From Actinosynnema sp. ALI-1.44 (GTDB lineage Bacteria > Actinomycetota > Actinomycetes > Mycobacteriales > Pseudonocardiaceae), in the NCBI RefSeq assembly GCF_001984155.1, contig NZ_MTQO01000027.1, positions 33,692 through 97,691 on the forward strand: a DNA stretch of 64,000 bases, given 5' to 3'. Shown piece after piece: positions 42,401-49,047 of this stretch. Every line of letters starts with the position of its first letter. Position 1 is the first letter of the stretch. The notes below the pieces were generated by a model, which was not told the DNA's origin, did not search any database, and saw only the letters and a list, made by a program, of their open reading frames with translations. The position numbers and the translations under genes are program-made.

Positions 42401-43285
42401 CGGCCCGACCAGGACCTGGGCGTCGGACAGCATCTCGCGCAGCTCGGGGTGGTCGGCGCAGTGGGCGTAGAAGTCCGCCCGGACACTGATGACGACCCGT
42501 GCCCGGCTGTTGTCGACGGTCAGCGCGGTCACCAGCGAATCGATGAAGTGCGCGCGTTCCGTGCGGTCGGCGCACAGCGTGAAGAGTTCCTCGAACTGGT
42601 CGACCACGATCAGCAGTTCGGTGTCGTCGGACTGCTCCGCGACGATCTGCCGGACCGTGCGGTGCAGGTTGCGGGTGTCGGCGCGGAGGCCATCGCAGAG
42701 TTGCCCGGCAGCCGTCGTGAGGTGGGCGGCGAGCTGGATCGCGCATTCCTCGACCGGGTGCTCGCCCGGCGTGAACAGGATCGGGATCTTCCTGCCCGGC
42801 TGGCAGCTCAGGATCGCGGGCAGCAAACCGGCGCGCACCAACGACGATTTCCCGACACCGGACGGACCGAAAACAGCGAGCAGACGACGGCGCCGCACCC
42901 TGGCGACGAGGTCTTCGACCATTCGTTCACGGCCGAAGAACCACTCGGCGTCCTCGACCCGGAACGGCGCCAGCCCGACATAGGGTGCCTCGGCGGAATC
43001 GTCGTCCCGACTGGTCGACGACACTTCGGCAGCGACTTCGTGCCACCTGCGTTCCCAAAGATCCGTGTCGCCCGCACATCCCCGGACATAGGCGAGGGTG
43101 ACCGCGAGGGTCGGCAGCTTGCGTCCGCCCGCGGCGTCCGACAGGGTGCCCGCCGAGTAGTGCACGCGCTGCGCGAGCTCGCGATACGGCGGGCTTCCCG
43201 CCTCGTGCCGCAACTGCCGTAACCCGGCTGCGAACTGCGACAACACCGCGTTCTCGGTGTCGAGAGGACGTTCGCGCCGGACCAT
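39443..43285 (-). CDS. HTH-STAND NTPase-transmembrane-WD40 protein
   Basis: 1280 residues from ATG 43285, with AAGGGGAG upstream. Residues 1-80 are an Xre-like HTH (SPPYRELAQRVHYSAGTLSDAAGGRKLPTL). The nSTAND1-type NTPase has YVGLAPFRVEDAEWFFGRE, Walker A GPSGVGKSS (140-148), and Walker B LLIVVDQFEELFTL. A transmembrane helix (LVAVLAVVAVIAVAAFVYAL) near residue 560 is followed by about 14 WD40 blades (FSPDGR...VRLWD repeats) to the C-terminus. Such proteins act as regulatory or defence-like sensors and are common in filamentous actinomycetes. The final Cys-containing tail is unusual. No partner effector gene is adjacent. Confidence 0.85.
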   Translation of the reverse strand: MVRRERPLDTENAVLSQFAAGLRQLRHEAGSPPYRELAQRVHYSAGTLSDAAGGRKLPTLAVTLAYVRGCAGDTDLWERRWHEVAAEVSSTSRDDDSAEAPYVGLAPFRVEDAEWFFGRERMVEDLVARVRRRRLLAVFGPSGVGKSSLVRAGLLPAILSCQPGRKIPILFTPGEHPVEECAIQLAAHLTTAAGQLCDGLRADTRNLHRTVRQIVAEQSDDTELLIVVDQFEELFTLCADRTERAHFIDSLVTALTVDNSRARVVISVRADFYAHCADHPELREMLSDAQVLVGPMGASDLREAITRPAVKSECAVEGALVAELVAHASGQAGLLPMVSHVLRETWRRRRGNTLTLAGYHAAGGIQGALAKTAEDLYSSFDVEQQAVARDLFLRLTALGEGTEDTKRRIRRAELGADPRLDTVLAALADARLITVDTDTVEMAHESLIKAWPRLRGWLSQDREGLRIHRELTEAARAWDALNRDPSALYRGLRLESATTWAGTPGRGNADQLNAEEQDFLDASKAADAAERATARRRTRRLRQLVAVLAVVAVIAVAAFVYALRAQETAAGERNAAISQRLATQSDTIRNGNPALAAQLALAAYRLAPTFESRSSVLNSYVSASAPQAPDRKDAPNAVAYSQDGRLAVTAPDPDGFVLMDLTGRGGPQRLAQLIRSNDALYSAAFSPDGRFLAAANGERFHVWDLSTPSQPSPLPTATADIGRTYSLAFSPDGRVIATVGEDRAVRLWDTADPRQPISTVPNGHGGRIHEVAFAAGGRVMVTASADHTASLWDTGEPRSIRRLAVLPGHIDEVRSVAISSDGRLVATASWDRTARLWDIADPQRPYQLGVLFGESNRMVSIVMNPAGNAVATIDEGRTVRLWNVTTPRRPRMIGSIAGHGLTQSTISAEGHGLAKAGLFGLLYETSIVGADGPPVSVKLAGHTDAVYSVASDPSQPVVLTGSNDRTARLWNVKDPQKPELVSSFTGHASGIRTVALSSDHRTAATAGNDNVIRLWDTAGPQEQSTPVATLPGHFGAVNSIAISPDGRTIVSGSSDNTVVRWDISNPRQPRLLQPLAANEAAVINVVAFSRDGTIVAVGSAGRTVRLWDVEDPERPKRLAVLTDHVDRVLAVDFSPDGRTMATAGADHTVKLWDLADPARPRALSTFSDHAGPVYSIDFSTDGRTLATASGPDTVRLWDVTDLHRPQVSAKLTSNGGQVWSVAYSANGRTLVTGSDDQIAALRETDIERAVTQICAVAHPRITEDEWEQYLPGIDFTPPCH

Positions 43286-43436
43286 GAGGCTCCCCTTCCT
43301 CGCTGACCGGCTCCATTGTTCGGACCTTGTCGTTCGGCGTCCAGCCACCGACACCGAACAACACGGAAGCGGTACAAATCAGCTCGTGGCCGCCGAACCA
43401 GCCCCAGGGAAGTCCCCAAACGGCCACGTCCAGTCG

Positions 43437-43481
43437 GTCGGTCGCTCGTGGATTGCCAAGGGGGAGCCACGAGCGACCGAC
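43437..43481 (-). terminator. Hairpin downstream of the ECF sigma gene
   Basis: 15-bp arms (43437-43451 and 43467-43481) with a 15-base loop follow the sigma stop (43523). The intergenic segment 43286-43522 otherwise holds only short repeats of TTTCGGAC/TTTCGGGC. Confidence 0.65.
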
Positions 43482-43522
43482 ATCCCACATTTTCGGACAC
43501 CCTTTCGGGCATCTTTTCGGAC

Positions 43523-44419
43523 TCAGCGGCTGAGCGCGGTTTCCCGATCCATGTGCGACAGCTTCTCGGGATTGCGAACGGCATAAAGACCGGTGATTCG
43601 CCCATTGTCGACACGCACCGCGACAACGGTGTCCATCTCGCCGTCCAGGTGGACGGCGAGCGCCGGGCAGCCGTTGACCTGGACCGGGTAGATCGCCAGC
43701 TTGGTGGCGAACTTCTCCAGCCCCCCGACCGTCAGGCGGGCGACCTTGTCGGCGCCGACGATCGGGCGCGGCACGGCCTGTTTGACGCCGCCGCCGTCGC
43801 CGAGCAGCACGACGTCCGGGGCGAGGATGTCGAGCAGGCCCTGCAGGTCGCCGGTTTCGACCGCTCGTTGGAACGCGTCCAGCACGCCTCGCGTCTGAGT
43901 GGGGGAAACGACCTCGCGGGGGCGGCGCGCGGAGACGTGGGCCCGGGCCCGGTGTGCGATCTGGCGGACCGCCGCCGGGGACTTGCCGACCGCTTCGGCG
44001 ATCTCGTCGTAGCCGACGTCGAACACCTCCCGCAGCACGAACACCGCGCGTTCAGTCGGCGCGAGCGTCTCCAGCACCAGGAGCATGGCCATGGACACGC
44101 TGTCGGCCAGTTCGACGTCCTCGGCCACGTCGGGCGTGGTGAGCAGGGGTTCGGGCAGCCAGGAACCGACGTAGGACTCCTTGCGGCGGCCGAGCACGCG
44201 CAGCCGCGTGAGGGCTTGGCGAGTGGTGATGCGCACCAGGTACGCGCGCTGGTTCTCCACCGTGTCCAGGTCGACCCCCACCCACTTGAGCCAGGTCTCC
44301 TGCAGGACGTCCTCCGCGTCGGCAGCGGAGCCGAGCATCTCGTAGGCGACCGTGAACAGCAGGTTGCGGTGGGTGAGGAACACCTCTGTCGCTGGGTCAG
44401 GACGGTCTTCTGGCTCCAT
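43523..44419 (-). CDS. ECF41-family sigma factor with SnoaL-like C-terminal domain
   Basis: 298 residues from ATG 44419, which has GGAGG 7 bases upstream; an ATG at 44455 would overlap its own promoter. Sigma-2 reads HRNLLFTVAYEMLGSAADAEDVLQETWLKW and sigma-4 APTERAVFVLREVFDVGYDEIAEAVGKSPAAVRQIAHRARAHV. The ECF41 signatures WLPEP, DGGGVK and NPEKL occur in order, with a SnoaL-like extension (~190-295) that controls activity in place of an anti-sigma factor. It shares a bidirectional promoter region with an AhpD-like gene, both fitting the ECF41 consensus. Confidence 0.92.
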   Translation of the reverse strand: MEPEDRPDPATEVFLTHRNLLFTVAYEMLGSAADAEDVLQETWLKWVGVDLDTVENQRAYLVRITTRQALTRLRVLGRRKESYVGSWLPEPLLTTPDVAEDVELADSVSMAMLLVLETLAPTERAVFVLREVFDVGYDEIAEAVGKSPAAVRQIAHRARAHVSARRPREVVSPTQTRGVLDAFQRAVETGDLQGLLDILAPDVVLLGDGGGVKQAVPRPIVGADKVARLTVGGLEKFATKLAIYPVQVNGCPALAVHLDGEMDTVVAVRVDNGRITGLYAVRNPEKLSHMDRETALSR

Positions 44420-44447
44420 GGGCGTGCCTCCTTCTGCGTTGTCAGCA

Positions 44448-44474
44448 GACGCCATGGGCCGCCGGTTTGTGACA
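44448..44474 (-). promoter_or_regulatory. ECF41 promoter of the sigma gene
   Basis: On the minus strand TGTCACA (44468-44474), 16 bp, then CGTC (44448-44451). This matches the published ECF41 -35/-10 pattern exactly and predicts autoregulation. Confidence 0.8.
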
Positions 44475-44498
44475 CCGGGGTGGTGTGGGGCCTGTCAC

Positions 44499-44525
44499 TG
44501 TCACAGGTTTCCGGGCGGCGGCGTC
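44499..44525 (+). promoter_or_regulatory. ECF41 promoter of the AhpD-like gene
   Basis: TGTCACA (44499-44505), 16 bp, CGTC (44522-44525), 38 bases upstream of the GTG start. It is a second exact ECF41-type promoter on the other strand. Confidence 0.82.
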
Positions 44526-44563
44526 TGGTGGGCGTTCGGTTCTCAACTTCAAGGGAGTGCGTC

Positions 44564-45049
44564 GTGAACGCTCGTTTCGACATGTTCGGCAATGAGGTCG
44601 CCATGAAGTTCAGCAAGCGGTTCGCCAACGCCGCCATGGTGATCGGGCAGTCCTCGTTGCCCAAGGCCACTCAGGAACTGGTCTCGTTGCGCGCCAGCCA
44701 GATCAACGGGTGCGGGTTCTGCGTCGACATGCACACCAAGGACGCCGCTGCGGACGGCGAGAGCGCCGTGCGGCTCAACTTGGTCGCTGCTTGGCGTGAG
44801 GCGACGGTTTTCAGCGATGCCGAGCGGGCCGCGCTGGCTTTGGCCGAGGAGGGGACTCGGCTTGCCGATGCTCACGTCGGGGTTTCCGACGAGACTTGGG
44901 CTGAGGTGCGCAAGCACTATGACGACGATCAGGTCGCTGCTTTGGTCGCGGCGGTTGCTTTGATCAACGCCGCCAACCGGATGAATGTGATCGTTCGCAA
45001 TCCGGCTGGGTCTTATCAGCCTGGGATGTTCGACGGCGTGAAGAGTTAG
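44564..45049 (+). CDS. Carboxymuconolactone decarboxylase/AhpD-like peroxidase-type protein
   Basis: 161 residues from GTG 44564, with AAGGGAG upstream. The core is KATQELVSLRASQINGCGFCVDMHTKDAAADGE, with the CxxC pair followed by His, and AALVAAVALINAANRMNVIVRNPAG at the C-terminus. CMD/AhpD-like proteins are the most frequent targets of ECF41 sigma factors. It likely handles peroxide or another stress by thiol chemistry. Codon use is richer in T-ending codons than neighbours, suggesting transfer or weak expression. Confidence 0.9.
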   Translation: MNARFDMFGNEVAMKFSKRFANAAMVIGQSSLPKATQELVSLRASQINGCGFCVDMHTKDAAADGESAVRLNLVAAWREATVFSDAERAALALAEEGTRLADAHVGVSDETWAEVRKHYDDDQVAALVAAVALINAANRMNVIVRNPAGSYQPGMFDGVKS

Positions 45050-45104
45050 TGCTCTTGGTGCTCTTGGGCATGCTCGAGTTCATGGGCTCATGGTGGGCCG
45101 GGGC

Positions 45105-45260
45105 GGCGCCGATTTGACATGGGAACCCCGGGGGTGGCCTCTTCGAGCGTAAAGGAGGAGCCCCTCTCTGCAGGCCAAAGCGCAGACCTTGCCAAACTGA
45201 CGGGGCTCTCCGCGCCAGAAAGCTTACGGCCACCCCCACCCCATGTAAAATCGGCACCGC
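45105..45260. repeat. 156-bp element with terminal inverted repeats (MITE-like)
   Basis: The ends (45105-45139 and 45228-45260) are imperfect inverted copies sharing CGATTT-ACATGGG and GGGGGTGGCC. A nested inner pair GAGCCCC/GGGGCTC lies inside. The gap 45050-45321 carries no gene. It may be a miniature inverted-repeat element or a structured RNA. Confidence 0.5.
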
Positions 45261-45321
45261 TCTCGGGTTTTCGGGTTTTCGAGGTTTGGGTTTGGGGTTG
45301 GTCATCGATGGGGTTTGTTGG

Positions 45322-46173
45322 CTACCGGTATGCCTCGATCGCTGTTGCCGCGAAGGATCTGATCAGCTGGTCTTCTCGTGCTGTCAGCCATGCGACCACC
45401 AGTGGGCTCAGTGGCATGTCTTTCAGTGGCACGCAGAGCAGGCCTTCCGGTTGGGGGTGGGTTACGGGGGCGATGCCGACGTTTCCGTTCCACAGCACTG
45501 CTTGCGTGCACTCTTGGACGGTGCGCACTACTGGTCCTTGCGGCCTTTCTCCTGCTGGCTTCGCTCCGTTCCAGTAGGCGCGCCAGACCGGGTCTGTTCC
45601 CTCCGGCAGTTGGAACCATGGGCGGTCTTCCAGGTCTGCCAAGGTCAGCATTTCTTTGGTGGCAAGGGGGTCGTCTGTGCGCAGGACGGCCCCTACCGGT
45701 TCCTGGCGGAGTGTTCTCGTGCTGATTCCCGTGTCGTTGAACGGGAGTCTGGTGAGTGCCACGTCGACCACGCCGTTGCGCAGGCCTGTGGTGGGGTCTG
45801 CGAAGTCTGCTTCGCGGAACCGGATTGTCACGTCTGGGTGGTGCCGTCTGAATGTCGCGGCCAGTCTTGTGCCGCGCTCCCCTGCGCTGTCGCCGAGTGT
45901 GCCGACCGTCAGCGTCGTGGCCGCTGTTACTCGGGCTCGGGCTTGCTCGGCGTGTTGCAGCAGTGCGGCGGCTTCCTTGTACAGGGTGTTTCCTGCTGCG
46001 GTGAGGTCCACTCCGGTTGCCGAGCGGTTCAGCAGGACCACGCCCAGGTCTGTTTCCAGCTGTTTGATCGCCCGGCTCAGGGGTGGCTGGGTCATGTGGA
46101 GTCTGGTTGCCGCTCGTCCGAAATGTCTTTCTTCGGCGACCGCCATGAAGTAGCGCAACAACCGGAGCTCCAC
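45322..46173 (-). CDS. LysR-family transcriptional regulator
   Basis: 283 residues from GTG 46173 (ELRLLRYFMAVAEERHFGRAATRLHMTQPPLSRAIKQLE), the typical LysR N-terminus; earlier starts would add an unrelated tail. The C-terminal effector domain begins TLTVGTLGDSAGERGTRLAATFRRHHPDVT. It is divergent from the MBL hydrolase and likely controls it. Third-position base use is unlike most neighbours (many T-ending codons), suggesting a different origin. Confidence 0.88.
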   Translation of the reverse strand: MELRLLRYFMAVAEERHFGRAATRLHMTQPPLSRAIKQLETDLGVVLLNRSATGVDLTAAGNTLYKEAAALLQHAEQARARVTAATTLTVGTLGDSAGERGTRLAATFRRHHPDVTIRFREADFADPTTGLRNGVVDVALTRLPFNDTGISTRTLRQEPVGAVLRTDDPLATKEMLTLADLEDRPWFQLPEGTDPVWRAYWNGAKPAGERPQGPVVRTVQECTQAVLWNGNVGIAPVTHPQPEGLLCVPLKDMPLSPLVVAWLTAREDQLIRSFAATAIEAYR

Positions 46174-46255
46174 GACCAGTGATGATACCTGCTCGGCATC
46201 GTTGCTGCTCAGCCGGTGTTGGACGGGGGTCTGGTGGTCACAGCACAGTGGAGTC

Positions 46256-47161
46256 ATGCCTTTCGAACCGCTTACCCACGATCCGGCCGTCGAGGTCAGT
46301 CAGGCCACGGACGTCGCCCGTGACGTGGTGGTCATCGCCAATCGCGGGGTTGAGCTCGTGCCCAACATCGGTGTCATCGGCGGCGCCCACTCCGTTCTCG
46401 TCGTCGACACCGGGATGGGGCCGCGCAACGCCGAGAAGGTGCTCGCGTTCGCCGCCGAGTACGCCGAGGGCCGCAGGCTTTACCTGACCACCACGCACTT
46501 CCACCCTGAGCACGCGTTCGGCGCCCAGGTCTTCGCCGGTGCGGCGACGTACCTGATCAACCGTGCGCAGGCCGCCGATCTGGCCGACAAGGGGCCGAGC
46601 TACCTGGACATGTTTCGCGGATTGGGCGCGCCGGTCGCCAGGCAGCTGGAGGGTGTCGAACTGGTCTCGCCGGACACCGTCTACGACCACGACTACGAGC
46701 TGGACCTCGGTGGTCGGGTCGTGCGGATGACGGCCACGGGCCGCGCGCACAGCAAGGGTGACCAGGTCGTGACCGTCCCCGACGCCGGTGTGCTGTTCAC
46801 GGGTGATCTGGCCGAGGCGGGCCAGTTCGCGATCTTCCCGTGGTTTCCGCCGTACGACACCGACGTCTCCGGGTTGCGGTGGATCGAGGTGATGCGACGC
46901 CTCATCGCAGGCGAACCGCAGGTGGTGGTGCCCGGCCACGGCGATGTCTCCGGGCCGGGGCTGCTCGCCGACGTGCGTGACTACCTCGAACTGCTGCGGG
47001 ACGAAACGTGGGCGCGGCGTGACTCCGCCGTGTCGACCGACACCGTCGTCGCCGAGGTCGAGGCGCTGATGATCGAGCGGCACCCGGAGTGGGCGGGCCG
47101 GGACTGGATCGCCAAGGGCGTCGGCTGCCTCTGCGCGGAGCACGCCGACAGTCCACAGTAG
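46256..47161 (+). CDS. MBL-fold metallo-hydrolase with HxHxEH variant site
   Basis: 301 residues from ATG 46256. The zinc motif is TTTHFHPEHAFGA, in which the usual Asp of HxHxDH is Glu. Further sites are the TGRAHSKGDQVV His, the bridging Asp in VLFTGDLAE, and PGHGDVSGPG. The fold matches SoxH/quinoprotein-relay-type MBL proteins. Glu may allow one metal only. Divergent from a LysR regulator. The substrate is unknown. Confidence 0.82.
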   Translation: MPFEPLTHDPAVEVSQATDVARDVVVIANRGVELVPNIGVIGGAHSVLVVDTGMGPRNAEKVLAFAAEYAEGRRLYLTTTHFHPEHAFGAQVFAGAATYLINRAQAADLADKGPSYLDMFRGLGAPVARQLEGVELVSPDTVYDHDYELDLGGRVVRMTATGRAHSKGDQVVTVPDAGVLFTGDLAEAGQFAIFPWFPPYDTDVSGLRWIEVMRRLIAGEPQVVVPGHGDVSGPGLLADVRDYLELLRDETWARRDSAVSTDTVVAEVEALMIERHPEWAGRDWIAKGVGCLCAEHADSPQ

Positions 47162-47335
47162 ATGTCAAGGTGTTCTTTCGTCGCAACGTGGTGAAAAGCC
47201 CGGGTGCGTGACGGAGATTTGGTTTGTTCGGAGCAGAGCGGAGCGCGTTCGCGACAGTACGATGAGTGACACACTGCGGCGCGTTGCAGGCGTTCTCGAG
47301 AACAACTGGCCACTCCCGACTCACTAGGGGCAGAA

Positions 47336-48916
47336 GTGTTCTTGCAGCGGAGAAAACTCAGCGTCACTGTCTTGGCCGCCATCACCGCTTTACTTGTCGG
47401 CGGTACCGCAGCCGCCGACAAGGAGCCACTGGGGCACCGGTTCGGCGACTGGCCGACCTGGCAGGGCGACAGTTCCGGTTCGCGGTTCAACGCGGCCGAG
47501 CACACGATCACCCCGCGCACCGTCGGCAAACTGCGCCTGAAATGGGCATTCGCCTATCCCAAGAACGGTTTCCCCGCCAAGAGCCAGCCCGCTGTCGTCG
47601 ACGGCGGCATCTACTTCGGCAGCCCGGACGGCAAGTTCCACGCGCTGGACGCCAGAACCGGTGCCACCAGGTGGACGTTCGAGCTCGGCACTGTCCACCC
47701 CGGAGCCGTGGTGATCGACGGGCCCGCCGTGGCCCGCGGCAAGGTGTACTTCGGCGACAACCAGGGCCACATCTACGCACTGGAGCAGCGGACCGGGCGT
47801 GTGGTGTGGAACAAGGACACCGAACCGCACCCGGCCGGGATGCACACCAGTTCCCCGCTCTACTACCGGGGGAAGATCTACGTCGGGGCGTCCAGCGGCG
47901 AGAACGTCAACCCCGACCGCAACTACCCGTGTTGCACGTTCCGCGGGCACATCGACTCGCTCGACGCGGACACCGGCGAGCTGACCTGGCGCTACTACAC
48001 GGTTCCCGAGCCGCAGGCAATCGGCACGTGGCCGAGCGGTGCGACCAGGTACGAACCGTCGGGCGCGGGCGTGTGGAGCTCGCCGGTGATCGACGAGCAC
48101 ACCGGCACGCTGTACGTCGGCACCGGGCAGCTCTACTCCGGCACCACCGGCGACTTCGACACCTTGCTGGCGTTGGACGCGCGAACCGGCGCTGTGCGGT
48201 GGAAGCAACAGGTGACCAAGGCCGACACATGGCGGCTGCTGTGTTCCTTCCCGAACTCCGAGGGCTACTGCCCCGGCCAGAAGGACGGCACCGCACTGGA
48301 CTACGACCTCGGTGCCACGCCAACCCTGTACCGCGTGCACGGCCGCACGATGGTCGGCATCGGCCAGAAGAGCGGCGTCTTCCACGCGTTCGACGCACGC
48401 ACGGGCGAGGTCTCGTGGCGGCGGCAGCTGTCCGTGCCGATGCCAGGCGGTGGGCTGTCCGGGATCCAGTGGGGCAGCAGTTTCGACGGCAGAAACCTCT
48501 ACATGGCCACGAACTGGGGCAACCCCGGTACCGTGTTCGCGCTGAACCCGGCCAACGGCGACATCGTGTGGCAGACGCCGAACCCCGTCGACGGCTGCAC
48601 AACCGGTGGCGCGGCGCAGCACCCCACCGTGTGCATGCGCGCTCACACACCGGCCGTGAGCACGACGCCTGGGCTGGTGTACGAAGGCAGCGTGGACGGC
48701 AAGATGCGTGTCTACGACGCCCGGGACGGCGCTGTCCGCTGGGAGTTCGACACCATCCGTGACTTCACCGGCGTGAACGGCCTGACCGGCCGGGGAAGCG
48801 CGATCTCCGGCAACGGCGGCGCGGTGATCGCGGGCGGCATGCTCTACGTCCAGTCGGGCTACTGGCCGTCCTACCCCAGCGACCACGGCAACGTCCTGCT
48901 CGCGTTCGGGCTCTGA
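47336..48916 (+). CDS. Secreted PQQ-type beta-propeller dehydrogenase-like protein
   Basis: 526 residues from GTG 47336. A signal peptide covers residues ~5-27. Eight PQQ-like blades are visible (GKFHALDARTGATRWTF, GHIYALEQRTGRVVWN, GDFDTLLALDARTGAVRWK, GVFHAFDARTGEVSWRR). Vicinal cysteines in NYPCCTFRGH occur as in quinoprotein alcohol dehydrogenases. It resembles polyvinyl-alcohol dehydrogenase-like proteins. A cytochrome domain is absent. Catalytic Asp and Ca ligands could not be fixed, so activity is uncertain. Confidence 0.75.
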   Translation: MFLQRRKLSVTVLAAITALLVGGTAAADKEPLGHRFGDWPTWQGDSSGSRFNAAEHTITPRTVGKLRLKWAFAYPKNGFPAKSQPAVVDGGIYFGSPDGKFHALDARTGATRWTFELGTVHPGAVVIDGPAVARGKVYFGDNQGHIYALEQRTGRVVWNKDTEPHPAGMHTSSPLYYRGKIYVGASSGENVNPDRNYPCCTFRGHIDSLDADTGELTWRYYTVPEPQAIGTWPSGATRYEPSGAGVWSSPVIDEHTGTLYVGTGQLYSGTTGDFDTLLALDARTGAVRWKQQVTKADTWRLLCSFPNSEGYCPGQKDGTALDYDLGATPTLYRVHGRTMVGIGQKSGVFHAFDARTGEVSWRRQLSVPMPGGGLSGIQWGSSFDGRNLYMATNWGNPGTVFALNPANGDIVWQTPNPVDGCTTGGAAQHPTVCMRAHTPAVSTTPGLVYEGSVDGKMRVYDARDGAVRWEFDTIRDFTGVNGLTGRGSAISGNGGAVIAGGMLYVQSGYWPSYPSDHGNVLLAFGL

Positions 48917-48936
48917 TCCGGTCAGGAGTATCCGGC

Positions 48937-49047
48937 GTCAACTTCTCGGCCCTGAACGGTCGAGCGTGGGGCTCGGTGCCGTTCAAGCCGGGTCGCGTTC
49001 TCCGTGCGCCACTGGGTGTGGCGTGCGGGACGCATCCACCCACGGGT
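48937..49047 (-). ncRNA. Candidate omega-RNA / right end of the TnpB element
   Basis: TnpB elements encode their guide RNA at the 3' end of tnpB and extending to the element end. Here 48953-48985 forms an imperfect hairpin (TGAACGG/CCGTTCA with an inner GAGC/GCTC) just past the stop, and a TTGAC-like pentamer on the minus strand at 48937-48941 may mark the right end. Exact ends need comparison with other copies. Confidence 0.35.

Noticed and set aside
39677..43222. 1181-codon open frame on the plus strand
   Set aside because: It is the complement of the STAND/WD40 gene; the repeats and arginine/valine-rich text show it is a shadow of that gene.
44964..45305. 113-codon minus-strand frame with WQGLRFGLQRGAPPL text
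   Set aside because: It runs antisense into the AhpD-like gene and is produced by the inverted-repeat element; not supported as a protein.
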